Assembly (NCBI GenBank): GCA_016713405.1 | Contig: JADJPF010000024.1 | Coordinates: forward strand, 124,001 to 188,000 | From: Blastocatellia bacterium | Lineage (GTDB): Bacteria > Acidobacteriota > Blastocatellia > Chloracidobacteriales > JADJPF01 | Direction of reading: 5' to 3' | DNA: 64,000 bases | Shown here: in pieces, positions 17,114 to 25,681 of the stretch | Layout: every line of letters begins with the position of its first letter | How positions within the stretch are numbered: the first letter of the stretch is position 1 | The notes under the pieces: generated by a model | The model's input: the letters and a program-made list of their open reading frames with translations, nothing else | The model's database searches: none | What the model was told of the DNA's origin: nothing | Position numbers and translations under genes: made by a program

Positions 17114-18145
17114 TTATTGCTTTTTGTTTTGTTCTATCCAAGTTAAAGCTTTTTCTAGTTCTAGGGATGGGTTAGCTGGAAAGGCATGTCCAGTGTTACG
17201 AAAAAGCTTTAATTCTACTTTTAAGCCTGCATCAGTTAACAAGTTTTTAGCTAGCTGATTGTTGGCTAAAATATGAGGATCCTCATTTTCTCCATTAGCT
17301 AAGTAAACTGCTGGGGAGTATTTTTTGATTTTCTCCAGAGCAACAAGTTTATGTAGATACCGAGGAGCAACAGCAATAACACCTGCAAAACGTTCTGGAG
17401 TAGATAAAGCCATATTTAAGGCTAAGGTTGCACCCTGAGAAAAACCCATAACATAAATTTTATTTGTATCAACAGGATATTTTTTTTCTGCTTCTGCAAT
17501 AGCTTTTGCAACTATCTCTCGCCCTTCAGCCATTGTTCCCCATTGATAATGCCCATCACCAATTGTATAAAGAGCTTGTGGAGCAATTAACACTACTTGA
17601 TTTTTTTTGGCAAGTGAATCCCAGAGTTGAAATAAATTAGAGGCATTTTCTGTTTCTCCATGTAAAACTACAAGAAGCGGTAATTTCTTTTTGCCATCAG
17701 TTTGTAAATTATTTTCAACTGTAAATGGAGTGCTTCTAGCTAAGTTGCTTTTTGTTTCTTCGGTTAACTTAAGAATCTCAGAAAAGTTTTTTTCTGTTTT
17801 TAATGAATCTATATCAGGGTCATTATTAATTATCTCGGTGTCAATTAATCCTTTTTCTACAGCCTTTTCTAACCATTTTATTGCTTCTTCTTTATTTCCT
17901 AACAGTGCATTAAGTGCTGCTAAATTATAACAACCATCATAATAATAAGAAACAAAACCCACTATTTGTTTATTACGTGCTATTGCCTGCTCAAATTTTC
18001 TTACATCTTCCATAGTACGTGGTGCGCCAGTAATGTTAGCACGTCTAGGACGAGAAGAGTTTTCAGCATTATCTTGAGCTAAAATAGGGAAGATAATATA
18101 AGTTAATAGAATTGATACTAATAAAACTTTTCTTAATACATTCAC
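17114..18145 (-). CDS. Secreted esterase/polyhydrolase with N-terminal TPR-like segment
   Basis: A 343-residue secreted protein. Residues 1-23 are a signal peptide; about 45-130 is a helical TPR-like segment (CYNLAALNALLGNKEEAIKWLEKAVEKG); about 145-340 is a phospholipase/carboxylesterase-type alpha/beta hydrolase with LVVLHGETENASN, the nucleophile elbow GFSQGATLAL, an acid in NGENEDPH, and the catalytic His in NTGHAFP. It begins 12 nt after the adaptor gene and is followed by the SUMF1-like gene. The substrate is unknown. The TPR plus hydrolase arrangement occurs in other Acidobacteria secreted proteins as far as I recall, but that is not a functional clue. Confidence 0.8.
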   Translation of the reverse strand: MNVLRKVLLVSILLTYIIFPILAQDNAENSSRPRRANITGAPRTMEDVRKFEQAIARNKQIVGFVSYYYDGCYNLAALNALLGNKEEAIKWLEKAVEKGLIDTEIINNDPDIDSLKTEKNFSEILKLTEETKSNLARSTPFTVENNLQTDGKKKLPLLVVLHGETENASNLFQLWDSLAKKNQVVLIAPQALYTIGDGHYQWGTMAEGREIVAKAIAEAEKKYPVDTNKIYVMGFSQGATLALNMALSTPERFAGVIAVAPRYLHKLVALEKIKKYSPAVYLANGENEDPHILANNQLAKNLLTDAGLKVELKLFRNTGHAFPANPSLELEKALTWIEQNKKQ

Positions 18146-18157
18146 AATTTTAATACC

Positions 18158-19372
18158 TCATTTTTTTGCTCTTAATTGATAAATTCCTTCTACTACTACT
18201 CTTTCTCCTAGGCTTAACCCAGTAAGAATTTCTGTATTTTCTTCTGTTTCTATTCCTGTTGTAATTACACGTTTTTCAAATTGTTCTCCGCCTTTATAAA
18301 CAAAAACTATTTTTTGTTCATTTTCTATTATTATTGCTTGAGTTGGTACGGTTAATCTTTCTATCTTTTCGCTGCTATTAATATCTAGTTTTACAATAAG
18401 CCCATCTATTAATTTATTTTCTGGATTTGGAATTTCAAAATATACTGCTACCATCCGAGTTGTAGGATTAACATTTGTAGCTAAGTTAAAGAAGTTTGTT
18501 CTTACAGGTAAAGTATTTATTTTACTATCTATTGCAGGTATTTGATAATTAATATTAGTAGCGTTATATAGCTTAGGTAAGTCATTTTCAAAAATTTGTG
18601 CTTCTACCCAAACATTTGATAAATCAACAATTGTAAGTAATGTTTTACCACTTTCTACTTGCTCGCCATTAGTAGCATTTAATGAAGCAACAATTCCTGT
18701 AAGAGGAGATTTGATTGTAAGATTTGAGTCAAAGTTTTTATCTTTTTGTCCAAGATCAATTAAATTACGTATAGCATGAGCGGCTTCTATAGAAGCAAAT
18801 TCAACCTTTTGTTCTGCTTCTTGTAAACGTTTTAAAGAAGTAGCACCAGCTTCATAAAGTTTTTTTACTCTTGTTAATTCTACATTAGCAATTACTAATA
18901 ATTTACGCGTATGGTCTACATCGTCTTCTACTTTAATTCGGCGGCTACGTTGCTCTATTTGGTAAGCGTCTAAAGTAATTTGGTCAGCTACATTAAGTGG
19001 TTGTTGAACAGTAGCAATAACTTCATCTTTTTTTACCAGATCTCCTACAGTAATAATTCTTTTCATTTTTAGTAGTCCAGTAACAGAACTGCTTATAGTT
19101 GCTTGGGATTGAGGCCGTAATTTAATTGTAGCTGGTACTTGAAAACCATTATTTATTATTTTGTTAGTTGCTGGTGTTGTACGAAGCTTAAAAAGTAGCT
19201 GAGATTCTTTATCAAGTGTAATTAGGTTTACAGGAGGATTTTCTTTATTTTCTATCTTATTTTCTAATTTGGTTTCAGTAGTTGCTTTAGTATTTGTTGT
19301 AGATATAAAAATATAACTAAAAGATAATACTAAAGTAGTTAATATAGATAGGAGTAAAGCTAGTTTTTTCAT
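18158..19372 (-). CDS. Efflux-type periplasmic adaptor (HlyD/RND membrane-fusion protein)
   Basis: A 404-residue membrane-fusion protein: signal or anchor segment at about 4-25, first lipoyl half around 85-120 (PQSQATISSSVTGLLKM and VGDLVKKDEVIATV), a coiled-coil hairpin at about 130-215, second lipoyl half (LTIKSPLTGIVASLNATNGEQVESG), then beta-barrel and membrane-proximal domains (VPTQAIIIENEQKIVFVY near the end). Such adaptors link an inner-membrane RND pump to an outer-membrane channel, typically for metals or drugs. No pump or TolC-like gene is nearby, so it is an orphan here. It heads a run with the esterase and SUMF1-like genes. Confidence 0.85.
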   Translation of the reverse strand: MKKLALLLSILTTLVLSFSYIFISTTNTKATTETKLENKIENKENPPVNLITLDKESQLLFKLRTTPATNKIINNGFQVPATIKLRPQSQATISSSVTGLLKMKRIITVGDLVKKDEVIATVQQPLNVADQITLDAYQIEQRSRRIKVEDDVDHTRKLLVIANVELTRVKKLYEAGATSLKRLQEAEQKVEFASIEAAHAIRNLIDLGQKDKNFDSNLTIKSPLTGIVASLNATNGEQVESGKTLLTIVDLSNVWVEAQIFENDLPKLYNATNINYQIPAIDSKINTLPVRTNFFNLATNVNPTTRMVAVYFEIPNPENKLIDGLIVKLDINSSEKIERLTVPTQAIIIENEQKIVFVYKGGEQFEKRVITTGIETEENTEILTGLSLGERVVVEGIYQLRAKK

Positions 19373-19539
19373 GGGAAACTTAGTAATTTATGAAAAATCT
19401 TTTTCTGAAATTATAAAGTATAGTTGATTTGTTGCAAGGCTTATTAACTTTGGACTAAAGCAGCAAATATCTTTTGGTAGAGCAGTAAAGTTTGGTGTAA
19501 TAGGGATACAAAATTTTGTACCCCTATTTATATTAACTA

Positions 19540-20415
19540 TTATTGATTATCTGGATCATCTTGGCTTGGAGCAGCAACAGCAGGAATAGTTCCTTTAGCT
19601 GGTTTGATACCATTAAAGTTTGGATTGTTATCAAAAGCATTGACAGATAAAATTCCTACAGCTTTTCTTCCAGCAGAAGAGGTGTTAGAAACACCAGCCG
19701 CTACACTACCGCTAACTGTAGTAAATGCTACTGTACCGGTTGAACTACCTTCAAAACCAATACCAATACCTGGGTTAGGCATATTGTTGGCAGGGGCAGC
19801 ACCAGAACGGAAACCGGAAGAAGCTACTGTAGAATTGCTAATAGTAACTTTAGATGATCCAGTTACATGGATACCAAAGTTAGTATTATTTTCTACACGA
19901 CAATTATCAATCACTACTCTAGAAGAGCCATTAATTTGAATACCATCAGTCCAGTTACGGCTAATCATATTGCGAATAGTGACAATTCTAGTTGCTGGAG
20001 CATCAACAATAATACCAGGGCGCATTTGACGATCACCATTACCAGCATTACCAGCACGAACAGCTTCAACCATAGCACTTACACCGGGAGCAGCTTCTAA
20101 AGTTACATTACCATTAGCACCAGTGATACGAACAGTTTCTAAGAAACGGCCAGAGGTAACAACTACAGCAACACCATTTTGGTTAGCACCAGCATTAGCC
20201 ATACCTAATGAAGCATTAATAGTTCCAAATACTTGGTCAGAAGCATTATCTAAATCTTCATCAACACCAAGTAAACCATCACCATCAAAATCTCTTTCAC
20301 CTTCTACTAATAGTGGGTGGTTAGCTGCTACATCAGTGGTATTCCAGGAAGTAGCAACAAAACCAAATGCTAAAATTAGCGAAGCTAACACAATAAATCG
20401 AGTAATTCTATTCAT
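19540..20415 (-). CDS. Secreted right-handed beta-helix protein, paralogue 1
   Basis: A 291-residue secreted protein: signal peptide at 1-31, then a Ca-binding-like loop DFDGDGLLGVDED, then about 200 residues of parallel beta-helix coils (repeats such as GIQINGSSRVVIDNCRVENN and GIHVTGSSKVTISNSTV, with the Asn/Ser ladders typical of pectate-lyase-fold proteins). No catalytic residues can be assigned. It is clearly a tandem duplicate of the gene at 20442-21347, with the same order of segments and the same HPxLVEGERDFDGDG start of the mature chain. Polysaccharide binding or cell-surface structure is plausible but unproven. Confidence 0.8.
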   Translation of the reverse strand: MNRITRFIVLASLILAFGFVATSWNTTDVAANHPLLVEGERDFDGDGLLGVDEDLDNASDQVFGTINASLGMANAGANQNGVAVVVTSGRFLETVRITGANGNVTLEAAPGVSAMVEAVRAGNAGNGDRQMRPGIIVDAPATRIVTIRNMISRNWTDGIQINGSSRVVIDNCRVENNTNFGIHVTGSSKVTISNSTVASSGFRSGAAPANNMPNPGIGIGFEGSSTGTVAFTTVSGSVAAGVSNTSSAGRKAVGILSVNAFDNNPNFNGIKPAKGTIPAVAAPSQDDPDNQ

Positions 20416-20441
20416 TTTTATTCTCCTTCTTTGTTTAAGAC

Positions 20442-21347
20442 TTATCTTAATGAATCATTTTCTACTTCTGGTGTCATTTCATCAGACAACTTAACAAAAG
20501 AAGAAGCTGAAGTACCAGAAACATTGGTGCCATTATCAAAAACAGTAGTTCTTGATAGTACAACAGATTGAGTAGAGCCATTGCTTAATCCAGTAGCGGT
20601 ATTGCCAGAAATTGTACTATCAACAATAGTTCCTCTAGCTTGTTCTTCAAAGCGGACACCTGTACCTGGGCCTGGTGTTCCCATCATAGGATTAAATCTC
20701 ATACCAGAAGCTTGAACAGTAGTTTTGGTTATACTGACTCTGGAGGTTCCCATAGCACGAATACCAAAGTTAAGGTTGCTATCTAAACGACAGTTATCTA
20801 TTAATACTCTGGAAGCTCCTAAAACTTGGATTCCTTCTAAGTAGTTACGAATATTGAGGTTACGTAAAATAATAGCTCTATCAGTTAGATCTGTATTGAT
20901 AAGAACGCCAACCGCAGCTTGACGCACACCATTATTAGCATTACCAGCTAAAACAGCATCAATATCAGCCATAATGCCAGGTGCGGCTTCAACAATAGTT
21001 ACACCATTTACAGTCATTTGGCCTGCATCTGTATTAGGAATACGAATTAATTCTGGGAAACGGCCATTAGTAACAACAATTACTTGTCCATTAGCATTAG
21101 TAGCACCATTAGCAGCTAGTAATCCTGCTGTTATAGTTCCATAGACTCTATCTGTAGCATTATCGCCATCTTCATCAGCACCAAGTCTGCCATCACCGTC
21201 AAAATCTCTTTCGCCTTCTACTAATACAGGATGATTAGCAGAGACATCCTCTTTAACAAAGTTTGTACTAAGAATTAGGCCAGCAATAATCAAAGCAAAA
21301 GTTACCAATCTTAAAAAAGTAACTTTGCGAATATTAAATTTCTCCAT
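20442..21347 (-). CDS. Secreted right-handed beta-helix protein, paralogue 2
   Basis: A 301-residue secreted protein with signal peptide (about 1-35), the loop DFDGDGRLGADED, and beta-helix coils (GIQVLGASRVLIDNCRLDSN, GIRAMGTSRVSITKTTV, GLSNGSTQSVVLSRTTV). The gene lies 26 nt upstream of its paralogue, in the same orientation, and the two share sequence throughout except at the C-termini, where one has a proline/alanine-rich tail and the other an acidic tail. A good Shine-Dalgarno (AAGGAGATCA) precedes the ATG. Function unknown; the pair looks like a local duplication that is diverging. Confidence 0.8.
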   Translation of the reverse strand: MEKFNIRKVTFLRLVTFALIIAGLILSTNFVKEDVSANHPVLVEGERDFDGDGRLGADEDGDNATDRVYGTITAGLLAANGATNANGQVIVVTNGRFPELIRIPNTDAGQMTVNGVTIVEAAPGIMADIDAVLAGNANNGVRQAAVGVLINTDLTDRAIILRNLNIRNYLEGIQVLGASRVLIDNCRLDSNLNFGIRAMGTSRVSITKTTVQASGMRFNPMMGTPGPGTGVRFEEQARGTIVDSTISGNTATGLSNGSTQSVVLSRTTVFDNGTNVSGTSASSFVKLSDEMTPEVENDSLR

Positions 21348-21807
21348 TGAGTGATCTCCTTCAAGGTTTTAACATAATTTCTGGTCGTTATAATTTCAGT
21401 GGTTTAAGTAAATATTTACAATTTCCACTAAGCTAACACATTTAATGGCAATACAGAAACAGACAGTATTTTAGGCAAAATAAAAAGTTAAGTTATGTTA
21501 ATTGATAGTTTCTGTATAATGAAATTAGATATAAAAGGAATAGCCGACACAATTATAGCGATTAAAAGAAGTTATGGGAAGTATTAGCGGCGAGAATTTT
21601 CATTTTTTCGCCCTTTGCTTGTTCTAACTAACTCTTTAATTTAATAGTTAGTTAAAATTTTTATCTAAGAATATCTTAGGATCTTCTATGGATTTTAAGA
21701 AACTTAGGCTATATATCTATCGCTTTATTAGGGCTTAAGATTCAAAAATTTACTATATTACTTTGTTTACCTTCTACTAATATTGAGTTAAAAAGAGATG
21801 GTTATTT
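21348..21807. other. Long intergenic region, nothing recognised
   Basis: About 460 AT-rich bases between the start of the beta-helix gene (minus) and the zinc-ribbon gene (plus). It must hold promoters for both. I found no convincing open frame, hairpin, repeat or RNA. Confidence 0.4.
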
Positions 21808-22369
21808 ATGGTTAAAATAAAAATTCGACAAGAAAAATATGCTCTTAGATGTGAGATTTGCCATCAATCAGATCTTTTTGATGGTGAAAATAATTTTTTG
21901 TCGCCGTTGTAGTATTATTAAAGATGTTAGCACTAAAGCCTATCAATCAAGCCAGACAAACCAAAATAATCGACCTAATAGAATCCTTGCTAATGGTAAT
22001 ATTGAACTAATGACAGTAATTCAAATTATAGTAATTATTGGTGCATTAATAGGAAGTTTTGTAGAAATACGTACTATTTTATTAAGCGGGCCAATGTTAA
22101 GTGCTGTTGGGCTTGTAGTTGCTTGGACTTCTTATCGCTGTAATAAGCGTTTAGGTGTAGTGGTTGGGCTATCTGGATTCTTAATTAGTTTGTTTTGTAT
22201 AAGTCTAATATTGATTTTTAATTGGCTTCCTCAAGAGGCTGAAACACCCATAAGAATAATAGGTCTAATTTATAGCTTTTTGGTGCTGCCATTAGGGATA
22301 ACTATTTTGCTGCACTTAAACCGACGTAACCCTAATGGCACATTTAGCTTAAAAACGGAAAAAAACTAG
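21808..22369 (+). CDS. Zinc-ribbon membrane protein (one frameshift)
   Basis: If one extra T in the run at 21894-21899 is removed, a 186-residue protein appears. It opens with a zinc ribbon made of two Cys pairs on either side of the break (CEIC at 15-18, CRRC about 14 residues later), followed by a Ser/Asn-rich linker and four hydrophobic segments (about 70-90, 97-110, 118-140 and 145-165). Without the repair the ribbon would be cut in half, which argues that the break is an error. It is convergent with the FHA-GAF-RsbU gene (6 nt between stops). Function unknown. Confidence 0.65.
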
Positions 22370-22375
22370 TAACCT

Positions 22376-24136
22376 TTAATCTTCATCATCTGGAATGTCA
22401 AAAATTATTGTTTCCCCGTCGGATAAATCGCTTTCTAGCCTAAATAATATATAAGTTAAATCGTCGTGTTGTGGCTCATCTCCTACAAAATTTTCTATTT
22501 GTCGGTAAAGCTGTTTGGAAAGCTCATCTAATGCTAAAGTTCGGTTTTCTTGTAAAAAAGTAATAAGCCGTGCCTCACCAAATTCTTCTTGCTCAACATT
22601 ATTTGCTTCTGTTACACCATCAGTATAAAGACAAACCAAATCACCATCTTCTAAAAATATTTCTTCTACTTCATATTGAGCTTTTTCAAACATCCCTAAA
22701 CAAAAACCACCTTTTTCAAGCTTTAATACTTTTCCACCTCGCCTAATTACTAGCGGAGCGTTATGACCAGCATTGATTGAGGTAAAACCTTTTGAATGTT
22801 TATTTAATAACCCATAAAAGAAAGTAATATAGTTATAAGAAGGTGTACTACGACAAATTACTTTGTTAATTCGTGAAATTGCTTCTAATAGATCAGGCTG
22901 TTCTATGGTTGCACGAAAAGTTGCTTGTAAAGTAGATACAAGCAATGCTGCTGGGATTCCTTTGCCAGACACATCAGCAATACAAAAACCAATATTTTCT
23001 GGAGAAGATATAACAAAATCATAGTAATCCCCTCCTACTGTATGACAAGGAATATTAACACCTATTACTTCTAAACCCTCCATAGCAGGAGGCTCTTGCG
23101 GCAAAATACGCTTTTGAATTGTTACTGCTACTTCTAATTCTTGCTCAATTCGTTGTTTTTCTAAATGCTCTTTTAGAAAACGTGCTTGCTCAACTTTAAT
23201 TGCTGCTACAGATGCAATAGTAGTTAATACACGTAGATCATCTTCACTAAAACGTTTTTCATAAGGATTATCTACATAAATCATTCCTAAAACTTGTTCA
23301 TGTAGTGCTAATGGAACAGCCATACAGGAACGCATACCAGATAAAACTATTGATTGTGCGCCAGCAAATCTTGCATCCTGTTGTGCATCTGAAGTTAAAA
23401 CCGACTTTTGTTGTAAAACTAAATCAGAAATATGACGACTAATAGCTACTTCAGGCGTTTCTCCAGTAGATGGTGGAACTCGATAACGGGCAACTTTACA
23501 GGTTAAATCACCGCTTTTTTCTACAAGTAATAAAAATCCTCGGTCAGCCTGAATATTTTCAAAAACTATATCTAAAATGTTTTCTAACAATTGATCTAAT
23601 GACCAATCAGAAAGCATTAACCCTACTTTTGTTACTAGTGCTAAAAGATCTCTTTGTTGTGCATTATCAACAAAATCTTTTGCTACTTTTCTTTGTAATT
23701 GCTTGTCTGATAAAAGTTGGGTAGAGGAAGGCACAAGCACCCGTGACATACGTGTCCCAGGCTCAGGGCCTAAAGTAACTTCAGGGCTTTGACCCGATTG
23801 GTTATTATGGAAAATAACGCTAGTTTTTGTTCCTGCACCTTCAGCAGTTTCCCTATAGTAATGTAGTTCGGTCTCACCGATTCTAATTCGATCTGTTGGT
23901 GTTAAACAAAGCTCTCTTGAAACACGAGTTTCATTGTAATATGTACCATTTTGACTACCAAGATCTGTAAGCCAGTAATTATCTCCACGCAGTTCTAAAA
24001 CTGCATGAATACGAGAAGCAAAAGAGTCATTAATATTTATATCTGCACGGCTTGAGCGTCCAATGGTTTGTTTATTTTGGGTAAGCCAAACAGTACGAGG
24101 TGGTAGGCCCGGTGAATAAATAATTAAATAATGCAT
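22376..24136 (-). CDS. FHA-GAF-SpoIIE/RsbU serine phosphatase
   Basis: A 586-residue cytoplasmic protein with three modules. Residues 1-97 are an FHA domain, with the phosphothreonine-binding GRSSR (26-30), SRIH (41-44) and NGT (63-65). Residues about 165-325 are a GAF domain, and about 345-575 are a SpoIIE/RsbU PP2C-type phosphatase with VGGDYYDF, DVSGKGIPAAL, NAGHNAPL, CLYTDGVTEA and HDDLTYI. Such phosphatases dephosphorylate anti-anti-sigma factors in partner-switching stress responses. No RsbV/RsbW-like gene lies nearby in the window. FHA input suggests coupling to Ser/Thr kinase signalling. Confidence 0.92.
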   Translation of the reverse strand: MHYLIIYSPGLPPRTVWLTQNKQTIGRSSRADININDSFASRIHAVLELRGDNYWLTDLGSQNGTYYNETRVSRELCLTPTDRIRIGETELHYYRETAEGAGTKTSVIFHNNQSGQSPEVTLGPEPGTRMSRVLVPSSTQLLSDKQLQRKVAKDFVDNAQQRDLLALVTKVGLMLSDWSLDQLLENILDIVFENIQADRGFLLLVEKSGDLTCKVARYRVPPSTGETPEVAISRHISDLVLQQKSVLTSDAQQDARFAGAQSIVLSGMRSCMAVPLALHEQVLGMIYVDNPYEKRFSEDDLRVLTTIASVAAIKVEQARFLKEHLEKQRIEQELEVAVTIQKRILPQEPPAMEGLEVIGVNIPCHTVGGDYYDFVISSPENIGFCIADVSGKGIPAALLVSTLQATFRATIEQPDLLEAISRINKVICRSTPSYNYITFFYGLLNKHSKGFTSINAGHNAPLVIRRGGKVLKLEKGGFCLGMFEKAQYEVEEIFLEDGDLVCLYTDGVTEANNVEQEEFGEARLITFLQENRTLALDELSKQLYRQIENFVGDEPQHDDLTYILFRLESDLSDGETIIFDIPDDED

Positions 24137-24237
24137 GGATTTTGGTAGTTCCTCCAGAAATGTCAGAAGCGCAAGTATAACAAAAATTTTTTTTTAAGTA
24201 GTACCTATTTTTTACTGCTAGTTTTAACCAAACCAAA

Positions 24238-24342
24238 TAGCCAAGCCCTAAAGGACTTGGCTATTATCAAACACCACTATGTAGTATAAAAAGTTGAAAA
24301 TTTTTGTTCTTAAGCCCTAGAAGGGTTTTTGATAATAGACCT
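24238..24342. repeat. Intergenic hairpin repeat element, copy B
   Basis: Contains the same 34-base hairpin block as copy A (24238-24271) and the same second half (AGCCCTAGAAGG at 24313-24324, then GATAATAGACCT to 24342). In this copy the complementarity between ATTATCAAA and TTTTTGATAAT is longer, so the whole element can form one large stem. It lies downstream of the superoxide dismutase gene on its strand. Confidence 0.75.
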
Positions 24343-24360
24343 GCTCTTTAGGGCAGGTCT
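24337..24360 (-). terminator. Probable terminator of the superoxide dismutase gene
   Basis: A hairpin with 8-bp perfect arms (AGACCTGC / GCAGGTCT) around a TCTTTAGG loop begins 4 bases after the stop codon of the minus-strand dismutase gene. No long T-run follows on that strand, so rho-independent action is uncertain. Confidence 0.55.
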
Positions 24361-24363
24361 ATT

Positions 24364-24957
24364 TTAGCTCATTCTTTTTTCTACACTATTCCAGCAAATA
24401 TTAGAAAAGAAAGCTTCTATATATTTGGCGCGTTCAGCAGGTTTGTAATCTACCATAAAAGCATGTTCCCAGACATCCATTACAAGTAGTGGAGTAAATC
24501 CGGCTGGATGTCCATCTTCATGTAATGTAATCCAGTGATTAGAAAGATTTCCATTGGTTGGGTCTTGATAAAGCATTGCCCAGCCTACACCGCGCATTGT
24601 TCCAACTTTTACAAAATCTGTTTTCCAGTTGTCATAACTGCCAAAAACATTGTTGATTTGAGTATGTAGCTTTGAATCGCTTGCTAAATCTTGTGGACTT
24701 TTAGTCATATTACCGAAGTAATATTCATGTAAGCGCATACCATTATATTCAAAACCTAAGCGGCGTTTAAGTTCTGCATATTCAGGTGTGCCACCTTTAC
24801 CATTTTTTAGCAAATCACCGATTTGTTCATTTAGTAAATTAGTATTTTTCACATAGCCAGCGTATAGCCCAAAGTGAATTTCTAATTGTTTATCGGAAAT
24901 ACCATTAAGATTAGAAAGGTCGTATTTCTGCTCCTGGTAGGGCTGATTTCCAGACAT
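24364..24957 (-). CDS. Iron/manganese superoxide dismutase
   Basis: A 197-residue Fe/Mn superoxide dismutase, converting superoxide to oxygen and peroxide. The conserved parts are HEYYFGNM (metal His), the DVWEHAFMVDY motif (metal Asp and His), and GWAMLYQDPTNGNLSNHWITLHEDGH in the middle, where the family usually has a W-x-x-L strand. The N-terminal start is short, and the first metal His in the helix near HFGLYAGYVKNTN is placed as in the family, though the canonical HHxxH form is weak. No signal peptide, so cytoplasmic. Confidence 0.85.
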   Translation of the reverse strand: MSGNQPYQEQKYDLSNLNGISDKQLEIHFGLYAGYVKNTNLLNEQIGDLLKNGKGGTPEYAELKRRLGFEYNGMRLHEYYFGNMTKSPQDLASDSKLHTQINNVFGSYDNWKTDFVKVGTMRGVGWAMLYQDPTNGNLSNHWITLHEDGHPAGFTPLLVMDVWEHAFMVDYKPAERAKYIEAFFSNICWNSVEKRMS

Positions 24958-25107
24958 AAATTATCCTCCAGATTTTTATTTATTTGATAAATTAGTAAGT
25001 TATTGCTATCTAGGAAAAGGCCATACTAGCCGAAAATTTTTGATCAAACAACCATAGTTAGCACACTTTAAGATAAACTTTGTGTAGTTAAGAATATAGA
25101 AATAAAT

Positions 25108-25503
25108 CTAACTCTTTTCCACTTTTGGATAGCGTACTTTGGCTCTGGAACGAATACCACCGCGTGGGGTAAATTCGCCTATTACCTCAGCCCAAACCGG
25201 CTGACAAGCTGCTACAAAATCATTTAACACCCGATTAATAACATTTTCATAGAAAATGCCAATGTTTCGATATTCTAAGAAATATTGCTTTAAGGATTTT
25301 AATTCTACGCAAAATTCATTAGGTTGATAGCGAATTGTGATAGTTCCAAAATCAGGTAGTCCTGTTTTAGGGCAAATAGAAGTAAATTCAGGGATTTCAA
25401 TCTCGATTTCATAATCTTGAAATTGATTAGGCCAACATTCAATGCTAGGAAGTGCTACATCTAATCCGGCTTTTGCTTCTTTTTCTGTATATCCGGTGGA
25501 CAT
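25108..25503 (-). CDS. queF: NADPH-dependent 7-cyano-7-deazaguanine reductase
   Basis: A 131-residue short-type QueF, which reduces preQ0 to preQ1 in queuosine synthesis. It carries the catalytic Cys44 in EFTSICPKTGLPDFG with the general acid Asp51, and the substrate-binding VELKSLK (66-72) with its Glu. The size agrees with the unimodular branch of the family. It is monocistronic; no other queuosine gene lies in the window. Confidence 0.92.
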   Translation of the reverse strand: MSTGYTEKEAKAGLDVALPSIECWPNQFQDYEIEIEIPEFTSICPKTGLPDFGTITIRYQPNEFCVELKSLKQYFLEYRNIGIFYENVINRVLNDFVAACQPVWAEVIGEFTPRGGIRSRAKVRYPKVEKS

Positions 25504-25681
25504 CCATTCTCTCCTCTAAATAATCTAACGTCATCAAATTTAGGCTATTATAACCTGTAAAAGTATTTTTTCTTAGCCTGACTAGCAAAACAAACTTACG
25601 TGAATAAAAAATAAATAAGTTTTAGGAATATTTAAGCTAATTAATATTTCCAAGAACAACAATGAAAGGGATAAACTAGTT

